DNA of 64,000 nucleotides from Saccharomonospora glauca K62. Its GTDB lineage: Bacteria > Actinomycetota > Actinomycetes > Mycobacteriales > Pseudonocardiaceae. Under the pieces are notes generated by a model. That model was not told where the DNA came from. It did no database searches and saw only the letters and a program-made list of their open reading frames with translations. Positions 44,537 through 52,835 of this stretch are shown in pieces (positions within the stretch are counted from its first letter, which is position 1; each line of letters starts with the position of its first letter). The stretch spans positions 1,537,568 through 1,601,567 of the forward strand of contig NZ_CM001484.1 in NCBI RefSeq assembly GCF_000243395.2. The letters are read 5' to 3'. A program made the translations under genes and the position numbers.

Positions 44537-45354
44537 GCGCCGGCCTCACTTTCACTGCTTTCGTTCGAGTCGTTCTCCGCCGCGACGTCCGCCACGATGA
44601 GGTCCCCGACGCGCTCACGCAGCGCCTGCTGGTGTTCCTCCGCGAGGCCGGAGTCGGTGATCAGGACGTCGGCGGCGTCGATGTCGGCGATGGTGCTGAT
44701 GCCCAGCACCCCGTACTTCGTGTGGTCGGCCAGCACCACGAACCGGCGGGAGACTTCCACGAACGCGCGGTCCGCCTCGGCCTCCATGAGGTTGGGCGTG
44801 GTGTAGCCGCTGTGGACGTCCATGCCGTGCACGCCCATGAACATGATGTCCAAGTTCACCGACCGGATCGCGGCTACGGCGAACGGGCCGACCAGTGCCT
44901 CCGACGGGGTGCGGATGCCCCCGGTGAGCACCACGGTCTGGTCGGTGCGCGGGCGTCGGGAGAACACGTCGGCGACCTGCACGGAGTTGGTGACCACCGT
45001 GATGTCGGGCAGGTCGCACAGCAGCCGGGCGAACGTCCACGTGGTGGTGCCCGCGGACACGCCCACGGCCATGCCGGGTTCGACCAGCCGGACGGCCTCG
45101 GTGGCGATGGCGAGCTTCTCGGCGTTCTCCCGGACCGACTTGGCGGCGAAGCCGGGCTCCTCCGTGCTGCGTCCGCCGGGCAGGATGGCCCCGCCGTGGA
45201 CCTTCTGGAGCTGTCCCTGCTGCGCCAGCACCTCCAGGTCGCGGCGCACCGTCATGTCGGAGACTCCGAGCCGCTCGACCAGCGCGCTCACCCGGACCGC
45301 GCCGGAGCGGCGGATCTCCTCAAGAATTCGCGACCGACGTTGGCTCGCCAACAT
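44533..45354 (-). CDS. DeoR/GlpR family regulator of galactose genes
   Basis: A 273-residue DeoR-family repressor: N-terminal HTH (QRRSRILEEIRRSGAVRVSALVERLGVSDMTVRRDLEVL, split) and the sugar-phosphate-sensing isomerase-like domain (GVSAGTTTWTFARLL, TVVTNSVQVADVF, VLTGGIRTPSEALVGP, VLADHTKYG). ATG 45354 has GAGGA about 11 bases upstream; a start 17 codons earlier is also open. Being co-translated with galK, it should respond to a galactose-derived sugar phosphate and control galK and possibly galT and the GH2 gene. Confidence 0.88.
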   Translation of the reverse strand: MLASQRRSRILEEIRRSGAVRVSALVERLGVSDMTVRRDLEVLAQQGQLQKVHGGAILPGGRSTEEPGFAAKSVRENAEKLAIATEAVRLVEPGMAVGVSAGTTTWTFARLLCDLPDITVVTNSVQVADVFSRRPRTDQTVVLTGGIRTPSEALVGPFAVAAIRSVNLDIMFMGVHGMDVHSGYTTPNLMEAEADRAFVEVSRRFVVLADHTKYGVLGISTIADIDAADVLITDSGLAEEHQQALRERVGDLIVADVAAENDSNESSESEAGA

Positions 45355-45624
45355 GGGGCCCGTCCTCCTCGTGTCGGTGGCGCTCTGGCCGTGGTACGCC
45401 GTCATCGGCGTCTTTCAGCACAGGATCGCACAATTTCGCAAGTGTATCGAGCGGGCCCCCTTGCCGACTCGGGTGTGGGGTACGCCGTCCTTCGCAGGTC
45501 ATCCGGGGGAAAGCTTCCCGGTACTCACGCCGAAGCGGAGGCTTGCTGTGGGAAAGCTATCTGTTTTGCAACAGAATCCGACAGGAGATACCCGGTCGGG
45601 TGTCGTGCGGTGACCGGGCCGTGC
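45355..45624. promoter_or_regulatory. Promoter region of deoR-galK and end of the KAP operon
   Basis: 270 bases without a gene. The half next to deoR is AT-richer (around 45421-45450, with CGCACAATTTCGCAAG) and is the likely promoter/operator. At 45591-45618 the arms CCCGGTC / GACCGGG could form a weak terminator for the operon arriving from the right. Confidence 0.4.
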
Positions 45625-46116
45625 TCACGTGGGGTTGCGGGACGTCTCCTCCCCGCTGTCGTCGAGGATGTTGCGCAGGCTCTTCTTGATCAGACGGAGC
45701 CGGTACTCGACCTGGTCGGGCGATGCCGTGGCGCCGATGTTGGCGAGCTGCTCGGCGGTCTTGCGCAGGGTGTCCATGCCTTCGGTCACCAGCTCGGGGT
45801 CTTTCGCGACCCGCGCTCGCTCGACGGCGAGCAGGAGGTCGTTCAACTCGCCCCTGATGTCGGTCTCGTGCGGCGGCAACGTCTGCATGGCACGCAAGCA
45901 CTGGACGAAGTAGTCGTGCTCGTTCTGCTTCGGGGTGCGCTCCTGTCCGGAGAGGAGGACGGTCGCCAACCACATCGAACCGTGGACCGCGGCGGCGATG
46001 GCCACCGCGGCGAGCAACCCCCACCAGCCCTGTTTGAAGGCGGTGATCACCCCGCCCACGGCCCCGAAAAGAACTGGGAGGAAGAGCCGGAAAGGGTCAG
46101 AAGTTGCTGAACGCAC
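45625..46116 (-). CDS. Small membrane protein, third gene of the KAP/VWA operon
   Basis: A 163-residue protein with two N-terminal hydrophobic helices (FRLFLPVLFGAVGGVITAF; WGLLAAVAIAAAVHGSMWLATVLL, split). These are followed by about 100 soluble, helical, charged residues (RGELNDLLLAVERARVAKDPELV, split, to IKKSLRNILDD). The GTG at 46116 is the start used; it overlaps the end of the VWA gene by 20 bases, and the upstream open frame is unlikely to be coding. No family recognised. It probably anchors or couples the complex formed with the two genes before it. Confidence 0.6.
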   Translation of the reverse strand: MRSATSDPFRLFLPVLFGAVGGVITAFKQGWWGLLAAVAIAAAVHGSMWLATVLLSGQERTPKQNEHDYFVQCLRAMQTLPPHETDIRGELNDLLLAVERARVAKDPELVTEGMDTLRKTAEQLANIGATASPDQVEYRLRLIKKSLRNILDDSGEETSRNPT

Positions 46117-47848
46117 TGAGGAACACCTGGTCGATCTCGTGGGGGTCACGGGCATCGTAGTGCCGTGCTTGGGAAGTCGCGGCGATCTCGGAGAGGGTGT
46201 CGCGGTCGGCGTCCTTTCCGTAGGAGATGGTGAAGATGCGGACCGACGAGTCCAGATATTCCGGGTCGATGGCTTGCAACAGCTCGTCCAGCGACATGTC
46301 GTGTGTCGTGTCGTGGCCGTCGGTCAACAGCACGATGGCGTTGATGCGTTCGACGTCGAGGTTCGCGCGCATCGCCTCGTGCGCCCGGTACGTGGCCTTG
46401 TAGAGGGCGGTTCGGTCGCCCCGCACCCGGAGAGCGTCGGACACCCGCTGGGTGAGTTCCTCGCGTACCTGCTTCACCGGACTCATCGGCATGACCTCGT
46501 GGACGTTGGGGTCTTCGGAGAACGTCCACAAAGCCACCTCGTCATCGTCGTCGAGCAGTTCCAGACCACGCAGCACCGCGGGTTCGAGCAGTTCCAACTT
46601 CGACTGCGGCTCCGTGGCACCGGGATCGGCGAGCTCCGTCATCGATTTCGACACATCCAACAGGAGAAGGACGCTGCCCCGACGACGCGCGTCTTCCCAC
46701 GCGCGGAGCATGTGCTCGACCTGTGCGGCGGAGGGCGGGTCGATCGGTCGGGGCTCGGGGCTGTTCCGGCCCTCGGAGTTCACGACGCGGGCGACTTCGT
46801 CGTCGATCCCGCCTTCGTGGTCACGGAATCCCTCCTCCGAGAACTTCCGCTGTGCCTCCTCGGACAGCAGGAAGTCGCGGAAGTCGTTGGCGACGGCGCG
46901 TTTCGCCTCGTCGACGTCTCGCAGGACCAGGAAGGGGTGATCCACCAGGACGGTGCCGTCGTCGGGATGGATGGCTACCAGCGGGTCGACGGGTCCGTCC
47001 CCGCTTGAGCTCGGGGCATCACCCGCCAGCCCGCCCGTGTTGTAGAGGTAGACCATCTGTTCCTGGATCGCCATGGCGCTGATGACGGGCTCGGGGTAGC
47101 TGATGGAGAGCTTTTCCAGGAACGCCACCGAGTCGTCGGAGTAGTGCGTCACCGACGACTCGATGTCGCGCACGAACTTCAGCACGTCGGCGTTGGCGGA
47201 CAGGTTCTGCTCGGTGAAGCCGCCGATGTCACGGGTCGCCGCGTAGTACGTGGCGATGGTGGCGGCGAGGCCCGAGCTGGACAGCCGGGGGTTGTCCTTG
47301 CCCATCGCGAAATGCCCCCACTCGGGATGCCCGTACCGGCTCCAGTCCCTGGTGGCGGCCAGCTCTCGCAGATCGGACCAACCCAGGGACTTCTCCGGCC
47401 AGCCGAGCGCTCTCGCCATCTTCTCGGGCATGGCGATCACGAGCGGGCTCGTGGTGATGGAGTCGTCCTCGCCGGAGACCAGGTCCCGACCCGTGCGGTA
47501 TTCGAGCAGGCCCGCCCACAAGGAGGTGCTCGGCAACCAGATGTCGGGCCTCCGGGACCCCGTGGCCTGCTCGTCCCAGCCGTGCTGGAGCTGCTCGGAG
47601 GCGGCGCCGGAACTCACGGCGTTCACCTCGATCTCGCCGCACCACTGGTCGGCCACCCTGTGCGCGTCGTTGTACTGCTCGGCCAGCTCGGTGATGAGGT
47701 GGTCCTTCTCGGTGGACGAGACGACCGTGATCTCGACGCAGTGGGAGAAGTCCACCCCCGGTGCGGAGGGCAGCAGAAGCGTGCCCGTGACCAGAACGGC
47801 TCCCACGAGGGAACCGACGGTCAACGGCACGGTGCGATGCGCGTCCAC
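46097..47848 (-). CDS. Solute-binding-like plus von Willebrand A (VWA) membrane protein
   Basis: A 583-residue protein. An N-terminal membrane anchor (PLTVGSLVGAVLVTGTLLL) is followed by a periplasmic-binding-protein-like region (about residues 38-345: ITVVSSTEKDHLITELAEQYN, DIWLPSTSLWAGLL, ITTSPLVIAMPE, DFLLSEEAQRKF). The C-terminal VWA domain has an intact MIDAS DVSKS (about 398-402) and the second metal motif VLLTDGHDTTH. GTG 47848 is preferred over 47890 because GGGGGAGG lies seven bases upstream. It sits between the WD40-KAP gene and the small membrane protein. VWA domains bind protein partners through metal; this one should face outside the cell. The fusion itself occurs in other actinobacteria. 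Confidence 0.8.
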   Translation of the reverse strand: MDAHRTVPLTVGSLVGAVLVTGTLLLPSAPGVDFSHCVEITVVSSTEKDHLITELAEQYNDAHRVADQWCGEIEVNAVSSGAASEQLQHGWDEQATGSRRPDIWLPSTSLWAGLLEYRTGRDLVSGEDDSITTSPLVIAMPEKMARALGWPEKSLGWSDLRELAATRDWSRYGHPEWGHFAMGKDNPRLSSSGLAATIATYYAATRDIGGFTEQNLSANADVLKFVRDIESSVTHYSDDSVAFLEKLSISYPEPVISAMAIQEQMVYLYNTGGLAGDAPSSSGDGPVDPLVAIHPDDGTVLVDHPFLVLRDVDEAKRAVANDFRDFLLSEEAQRKFSEEGFRDHEGGIDDEVARVVNSEGRNSPEPRPIDPPSAAQVEHMLRAWEDARRRGSVLLLLDVSKSMTELADPGATEPQSKLELLEPAVLRGLELLDDDDEVALWTFSEDPNVHEVMPMSPVKQVREELTQRVSDALRVRGDRTALYKATYRAHEAMRANLDVERINAIVLLTDGHDTTHDMSLDELLQAIDPEYLDSSVRIFTISYGKDADRDTLSEIAATSQARHYDARDPHEIDQVFLSAFSNF

Positions 47849-47886
47849 GACAACCTCCCCCAACCCTCTCCGGCCTTCCCGGCCGG

Positions 47887-50472
47887 TCACGGTGTCACCA
47901 GGTCGTGGGTCTCAAAACCGAAGCGCGCGATCGTTCCGACCCAGTGGCGATATGTTTGAAGATCATCGTCCATGTCGTCGTGCCATTCAAGTGGAATGGC
48001 GGAAAAGAGGTCGTCCGTGGTTTGAATCGCGATGAATACCTTCCGTGCCGCCACCGGGTCGGCGACCAGTATTCCCAGCAGGGTGAGCACGGTGCGGTAG
48101 GGAAAGGAAGAAAATTGGTCGTCCCGCACCCCGACCCGGACGAGGCGGTACAGATTCACCAGTTTCTTCACCGCCCGCGGGGTGGAGAGCCGGGGCGCGA
48201 TTCGGTGGAGGTATTCGCGTTCCTCCGGTCGGAAGCGGAGCTGTTCGGCGCGCAATTTCCGGCTCATGGACCGGGGCGGGGCGGCCCGGCGCTCGGACGG
48301 GCGCGCGTCCGCCACGGTGGTCGCGGGCCGGACCGGCTCGGCCGTCGTGGGCTCGGTCGTCGGAATCCGCTCCGCCGGGTCCTCCCGCACCGGCAGCATC
48401 GAGTCCACCAGCGCCGCCGTGTTCCCGCCCAGCGGCCGCAGCGTGTAGACGATCTGGAAGACCTTGTCCAGGTACTCCGACGACAGGCCGACCTCGTCGA
48501 GACAGCGACGCAGCCACCGGGGGTCCACCGCCACGACCACCACGAACAGCGGCATGGCGAGCAGCAGGTGCACGGCCGCCAGGACGTCGACGACCTTACG
48601 GGGAGAGCAACGGTCGAGGTCGTCGATGTAGAGCACGATGCGTTCCAACGGCGGGGGACCCTGCGCCCCGGCGAGCTGCCATTCGGTCCACGCGTCTCGG
48701 ATGTCCCGATCGAGCGCGCGCAGGTCCTCGTGGACGCGGCTGAGCAGGCCACGGTACTGCTCGTACCGGTCGCGGCGGACGTCGTCGATCAGCTTGCGCA
48801 TCCGCTCCACCGCGTCGAGTTGATGCAACCGTTTGCTGACGGCGCGGATCTCGGTGTCCAGCTCCTCCCGACGGGCACGCAGCATGTCACGTATCCCGGA
48901 CGCCAGAGGCGCCAGGGAGGTGCGGACTGTGTCGATCGCGCTGAGCACCGACGTCACGCCGGTGACGACGGCGACGACCGTTCCCACGGCGGTGATCAAC
49001 AGATCCCGCAGGAAGAGCCAACCCACGAGCGCCGCCGCGACTCCCAAGAGACCAACCACAATGGACACCACCGTGGCTCGCCGGCGACGACGTCGGGTCT
49101 CCGGGTCCACACCGGAGGTCAGCAGTCGCAGCGTGCGGGTGAGCCGGGAGCGGTCGGCGTTGTCGCGCACCGTCTCCAGGCTCTGCAATCGGCTCCGGAG
49201 TTCCTTGCGGGAACGTGCGTTGTCGGTGTCGTCGGCGAGCTCGGCGAACAGCCGTTCCACCATGCCGACCCACAACTCGTCGTCGTGGTAGTGCCAGGCG
49301 TTGAACCGCACCTGCCGCACGGTGGCGGCGAACACGCTGCGTCCGGGGTTGTTGCGGGACAACGCGGACAACGTGTCGACCTGGTCGTGCAGTTGCCGCA
49401 GGAAGCTCGACTTGCCCGAGCCCCACGGGCCGAGCAGCGCCACGCACAGCGGCGGTTCGGTGGTCCGGTCGGCGATCACGGTGGCGAGCGTCTGGACGTC
49501 CTGCCGGAACCCCAACAGGTCACGCGAGCTGGGCTCGTCGCTCGTGGGGGTCGCGCGCGGGGTGACTGGGGGATCGGTGAATCCGGTGCCCGAGACCTGC
49601 TCGCCGTCGAGGTAGTTCCACACCCGGATGGTGCCGTCCTCGCCGATGCTCACGACGTGCTCGCCGTCGGGCGCGACGGCGAGGGCGCGCACGGCGCCGA
49701 TGTGCCCGGTGAGGACCGTCGGTTCGGTGGGTCGGGTGCTCTCCCACACCAGCAGTGTGTCGTCGACGGCGGCGAAGACATGGGAGTTGTCGGGGCCGAA
49801 GGCCACCGCCGAGACGGGTGAGGGGCCCCCGGTGAACCGGACGAGCTCGGCGCCCTGCGTGGTGGTCCACAGGATCACGCTGCCGTCGGCTCCGCCCGTG
49901 AGGAGGTCGCCGTGCCCCACCTCGCGTATCGCCACGGCCGTCACGGTGCCGGTGCCGAGCTGCCACACGTCTCCGGCGGCCACGTCCACCACGCGGGCTC
50001 CCCGGTGCTCGACGCCGATCGCGACTCGGGTGGCTCCCGGCGTGGTGGCGACCGCGTCGATCCACACTCCGGCGGAGTACACCGTCCGGGTCAGGCCGTC
50101 GGCCATGTCGTGCACCACCACGTCGCCGTTGGCGAGGCCCGCCACGACGGCGCCCGTGGCCGCACGTCCCGCGGCGCAGGCCGTGGTGGTCAAGGCCCAT
50201 TGCGACCGCACCATGTCGCGACCGAGGGGAAGACCGGAGGCGTACGACCACGTCCGGATCTCCCCGGACTCGTCGCAGCTCACCATCGTGTCGCGGTGAA
50301 CGGTCAACGCCCTCACGGGCCGGGCGTGGCCGACCAGTTCACGCCGCTGCCCACCCGTGCGCAGGTCCCACTCGCGCACCACCCGGTCCTCGCCCGCCGT
50401 GATGATCCGTGTCCCGTCCGGGGAGACGGCTACGGCGTGGAGACCACCTTCGTGCCCGAGGAAGCGTTTCAT
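47887..50472 (-). CDS. WD40-repeat KAP-family P-loop NTPase
   Basis: An 861-residue protein. Residues about 1-290 are six or seven WD40 repeats (FLGHEGGLHAVAVSPDGTRI, LTGHIGAVRALAVAPDGEHV). The KAP NTPase follows, with Walker A GPWGSGKSS at about 348-356 and Walker B RIVLYIDDLDRCSP at about 611-624. Two membrane helices (about 467-490 and 492-512) lie between Walker A and B, a hallmark of KAP NTPases. The C-terminal part is helical and contains a proline/threonine linker near 690-720. ATG 50472 (MKRFLGHE) is the family-like start. KAP NTPases include the plasmid PifA protein, which blocks phage T7. It leads a three-gene minus-strand operon. Confidence 0.85.
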   Translation of the reverse strand: MKRFLGHEGGLHAVAVSPDGTRIITAGEDRVVREWDLRTGGQRRELVGHARPVRALTVHRDTMVSCDESGEIRTWSYASGLPLGRDMVRSQWALTTTACAAGRAATGAVVAGLANGDVVVHDMADGLTRTVYSAGVWIDAVATTPGATRVAIGVEHRGARVVDVAAGDVWQLGTGTVTAVAIREVGHGDLLTGGADGSVILWTTTQGAELVRFTGGPSPVSAVAFGPDNSHVFAAVDDTLLVWESTRPTEPTVLTGHIGAVRALAVAPDGEHVVSIGEDGTIRVWNYLDGEQVSGTGFTDPPVTPRATPTSDEPSSRDLLGFRQDVQTLATVIADRTTEPPLCVALLGPWGSGKSSFLRQLHDQVDTLSALSRNNPGRSVFAATVRQVRFNAWHYHDDELWVGMVERLFAELADDTDNARSRKELRSRLQSLETVRDNADRSRLTRTLRLLTSGVDPETRRRRRRATVVSIVVGLLGVAAALVGWLFLRDLLITAVGTVVAVVTGVTSVLSAIDTVRTSLAPLASGIRDMLRARREELDTEIRAVSKRLHQLDAVERMRKLIDDVRRDRYEQYRGLLSRVHEDLRALDRDIRDAWTEWQLAGAQGPPPLERIVLYIDDLDRCSPRKVVDVLAAVHLLLAMPLFVVVVAVDPRWLRRCLDEVGLSSEYLDKVFQIVYTLRPLGGNTAALVDSMLPVREDPAERIPTTEPTTAEPVRPATTVADARPSERRAAPPRSMSRKLRAEQLRFRPEEREYLHRIAPRLSTPRAVKKLVNLYRLVRVGVRDDQFSSFPYRTVLTLLGILVADPVAARKVFIAIQTTDDLFSAIPLEWHDDMDDDLQTYRHWVGTIARFGFETHDLVTP

Positions 50473-50504
50473 GGTGCTAGTCCACCAGGCCGACACGGAA
50501 ATGA

Positions 50505-50560
50505 GGGACCACCTCGCGGGTGTGTCCGAATCGAATTCGGTTTCCCGCTCGGGTGGTCCC
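50505..50560. terminator. Compound hairpin between the SGNH hydrolase and the KAP operon
   Basis: Arms GGGACCACC / GGTGGTCCC enclose a second small stem CCGAAT/ATTCGG. It lies downstream of the SGNH gene stop (minus strand) and just upstream of the KAP start, so it can terminate the former and insulate the latter. Confidence 0.65.
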
Positions 50561-50579
50561 TTTCAGTAGAACTTGGTTT

Positions 50580-51815
50580 TCAGCAGATGGTGCGGAGGTC
50601 GATGGCAGCGGCCATCGCGCCGAACCCGGCGTCGTTCGGGTGCAGGTGGTCGCCGACGTCGTAGGCGGGCAGGAAACGCGTCGGGTGCTCGGGGTCGCGC
50701 ACGGCGGCGTCGAAGTCCACGACGGCGTCGAACTCACCCGACGTCCTGATCCACTCGTTGACCGCCTGCCGGTCGGCCTCCCCGGCCTCGGTGTAGTAGT
50801 CGGCGCCCTCGAACGGGGTCAGCGTCGCCCCGATCACCTTGATGCCCGCGTCGTGGGCCCTGGCGATGAACTGCCGGTAGATGCCGATGAGCTGCTCCGG
50901 CTCCACCGCACCCTGGCTGGAACCGATGTCGTTGATGCCCTCCAACAGCACCACCGAGCGCACGCCGGGTCGACTCAGGACGTCACGGTCGAACCGGGAC
51001 AGTGCCGAGTCGCCCCACGACCCGGCGTCCGTCAGCAGCCGGTTGCCGCTGATCCCGCTGTTGAGCACGCCGCACCGGAGCGGGTCGGGACGCTCCAGCA
51101 GTCGGTCGGCGACCTGGTCGGGATAACGCAGATTCGCATCTACAGTGGACACATCGCCGTCGGTGATGGAGTCGCCGAAGAACACCACGGAGCCCTTCGC
51201 GCGCGTGGTGACGTCGACGCCGGTGAGGAAGTAGCGTGAGGCGTCGAGCTTCGAAAACGCCCGCCCCGGGTCGGTGGTGGCATCCCCCGGCGCGGTGAAC
51301 GACGTCGCGTATCCCTGGGAGTGGAACGTCGCCGGTCCGGTGGGGCCGGGCAGGTACATGCTGACGACCAGATCGGAGTCGTCCCGCACGGTGAGGTCCA
51401 CGGGATCGGAGATCCAGTCCGCGCCCGCCGGAATGGTCACCGACGTCTCGCCCCCGAAGGTCACGGGAGTGAGGGCGTCGGCGTCGACGTCCGGGGTTCC
51501 CGCGGCGTCGTCCGATCTCGGAGCCACGGTGACCGAGCCGACGGTGAGCGGGGTTTCGCCGTAGGCGTTGCTGAGGCGGACCCGCACGGAGTCGCCGCCC
51601 ACGGAAAGGTGCGCGACCTGGCGCAGGGTGGTGTCGGTGAATCCCTCGGCGGAGGGGCCACTCCCGGCGGGTTCCGTCATGGCAGCGTGCCAGCTTCCGA
51701 CCCAGTCGGCGTGGGGGACGGCGGGCTCGGCCCGGACGGGGAGCGGTGCGATCAGCGCCAGTGAGGTGAAAGCGCTTGCCAACCCAACCGCGATGCGTGA
51801 TCGCGTTCGTGACAT
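50580..51815 (-). CDS. Secreted SGNH/GDSL hydrolase
   Basis: A 411-residue exported esterase-like enzyme. A signal peptide (SRTRSRIAVGLASAFTSLAL, ending PVRAEPAVP) is followed by a beta-rich segment, then the SGNH core: GDSITDG (Ser), NSGISGNRLL (Gly block), LLEGINDIGSS (Asn) and DHLHPNDAGFGAMA (Asp and His). This arrangement is known for actinobacterial carbohydrate esterases and lipases. ATG 51815 has AAAGGA about eight bases upstream; 51824 is an earlier in-frame ATG with no spacing for a ribosome site. A terminator-like hairpin follows the stop. Substrate unknown; it may remove acyl groups from plant polymers. Confidence 0.87.
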   Translation of the reverse strand: MSRTRSRIAVGLASAFTSLALIAPLPVRAEPAVPHADWVGSWHAAMTEPAGSGPSAEGFTDTTLRQVAHLSVGGDSVRVRLSNAYGETPLTVGSVTVAPRSDDAAGTPDVDADALTPVTFGGETSVTIPAGADWISDPVDLTVRDDSDLVVSMYLPGPTGPATFHSQGYATSFTAPGDATTDPGRAFSKLDASRYFLTGVDVTTRAKGSVVFFGDSITDGDVSTVDANLRYPDQVADRLLERPDPLRCGVLNSGISGNRLLTDAGSWGDSALSRFDRDVLSRPGVRSVVLLEGINDIGSSQGAVEPEQLIGIYRQFIARAHDAGIKVIGATLTPFEGADYYTEAGEADRQAVNEWIRTSGEFDAVVDFDAAVRDPEHPTRFLPAYDVGDHLHPNDAGFGAMAAAIDLRTIC

Positions 51816-51973
51816 GGAAGACATCCTTTCTGTCCGACCGCTTCGCACTGGTATGCCGGGTCTTCCATGCCAACAGGCTGGTGATCACTGTCACAAGTGG
51901 CCGACGATCAACGGCCGTTCGACGGGTCGAGCGGTGCCTTTCGCGCGACGAACGGCTCGATTCGAGCGCGCGG

Positions 51974-52825
51974 TCAGCCGAGAAGCGTGCGCAATTCCTC
52001 GACGAGTTCCCGAGCGCGGGCCAGATCCCGCTCGGCGGGCCGCGGTTTCCCGCCCGATTCGGTGCCTTCGGCCTTCGGCAGGGTGTCGAGGGTCAGCGTC
52101 TCGGCCGTCTCCGAGACGTCGATGTCGAACACGACGCGATCGGAGCGATGCCACGCGGAGAACCATTCGAGGGGCCGCCCGTGCTGGTCGGCCGTCTCTC
52201 CTTCGAGCAGCAGCAACGGCGTCCCCGGATCGATGGCCAGCGCGGAGGCGAGTCGTTCGTCCGCCGCGACGGCGCGCACCTGCCGCTGCCCGCTCACCGG
52301 GCGCAAGCCGTACCGGTGGGAGAGCAGTCGGTGCAGCGAGGCGTCGACGAGGTCCTCGGCGCGCAGGTCCGGCACCCGGGCGGCGGGCAACCACGTCCGG
52401 ACGTAGGAGAGCGGCTCGTCGTCGAGCAGCCGCACGCGTTCCAGCCTCAGGCACGCCTTCGTCCCGAGCGAGGCCCTCGCGGGTTCGGGCGGCGTGGCCT
52501 CCACCAGTTCCAGCACGGTGGTCCTGATGTCGTGGCCACGCCGCGCGAACTGTTCGAACAGGCCGGTCGCCCGCTGCACCAACCGGCGGTACTCGGTGGG
52601 CGCGGCCACCACTGTCGGCCTGCCCTGGCGCCGGATCACCAGGCCGTCGGCGGCGAGTCCCGCGACGGCCTGCCGGACGACGCTGCGTCCCACTCCGAAA
52701 CGCGAGCACAGTTCCGCCTCGCTGGGCAGGGTCGAGCCGGGAGGCAGGTCGTGGCCCAGGATCTCCCGACGTAACGACTCCGCGACCTGCCGGTGCAGCG
52801 GTCGGCCGTCCTTGCGGTCGAGCAT
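51974..52825 (-). CDS. GntR family regulator (HutC/UTRA type)
   Basis: A 283-residue GntR regulator: winged HTH with GSTLPSEAELCSRFGVGRSVVRQAVAGLAADGLVIRRQG (split, residues about 28-70) and a UTRA effector domain (LRLERVRLLDDEPLSYVRTWLP; split) to about residue 245, then an acidic/basic tail. It is 10 bases downstream of pdxA2 and is the last gene of the kdgT-dtnK-pdxA2-gntR operon, so it most likely controls that operon through the palindromes upstream of kdgT. Confidence 0.88.
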   Translation of the reverse strand: MLDRKDGRPLHRQVAESLRREILGHDLPPGSTLPSEAELCSRFGVGRSVVRQAVAGLAADGLVIRRQGRPTVVAAPTEYRRLVQRATGLFEQFARRGHDIRTTVLELVEATPPEPARASLGTKACLRLERVRLLDDEPLSYVRTWLPAARVPDLRAEDLVDASLHRLLSHRYGLRPVSGQRQVRAVAADERLASALAIDPGTPLLLLEGETADQHGRPLEWFSAWHRSDRVVFDIDVSETAETLTLDTLPKAEGTESGGKPRPAERDLARARELVEELRTLLG

Positions 52826-52835
52826 GGCGGGGAGT

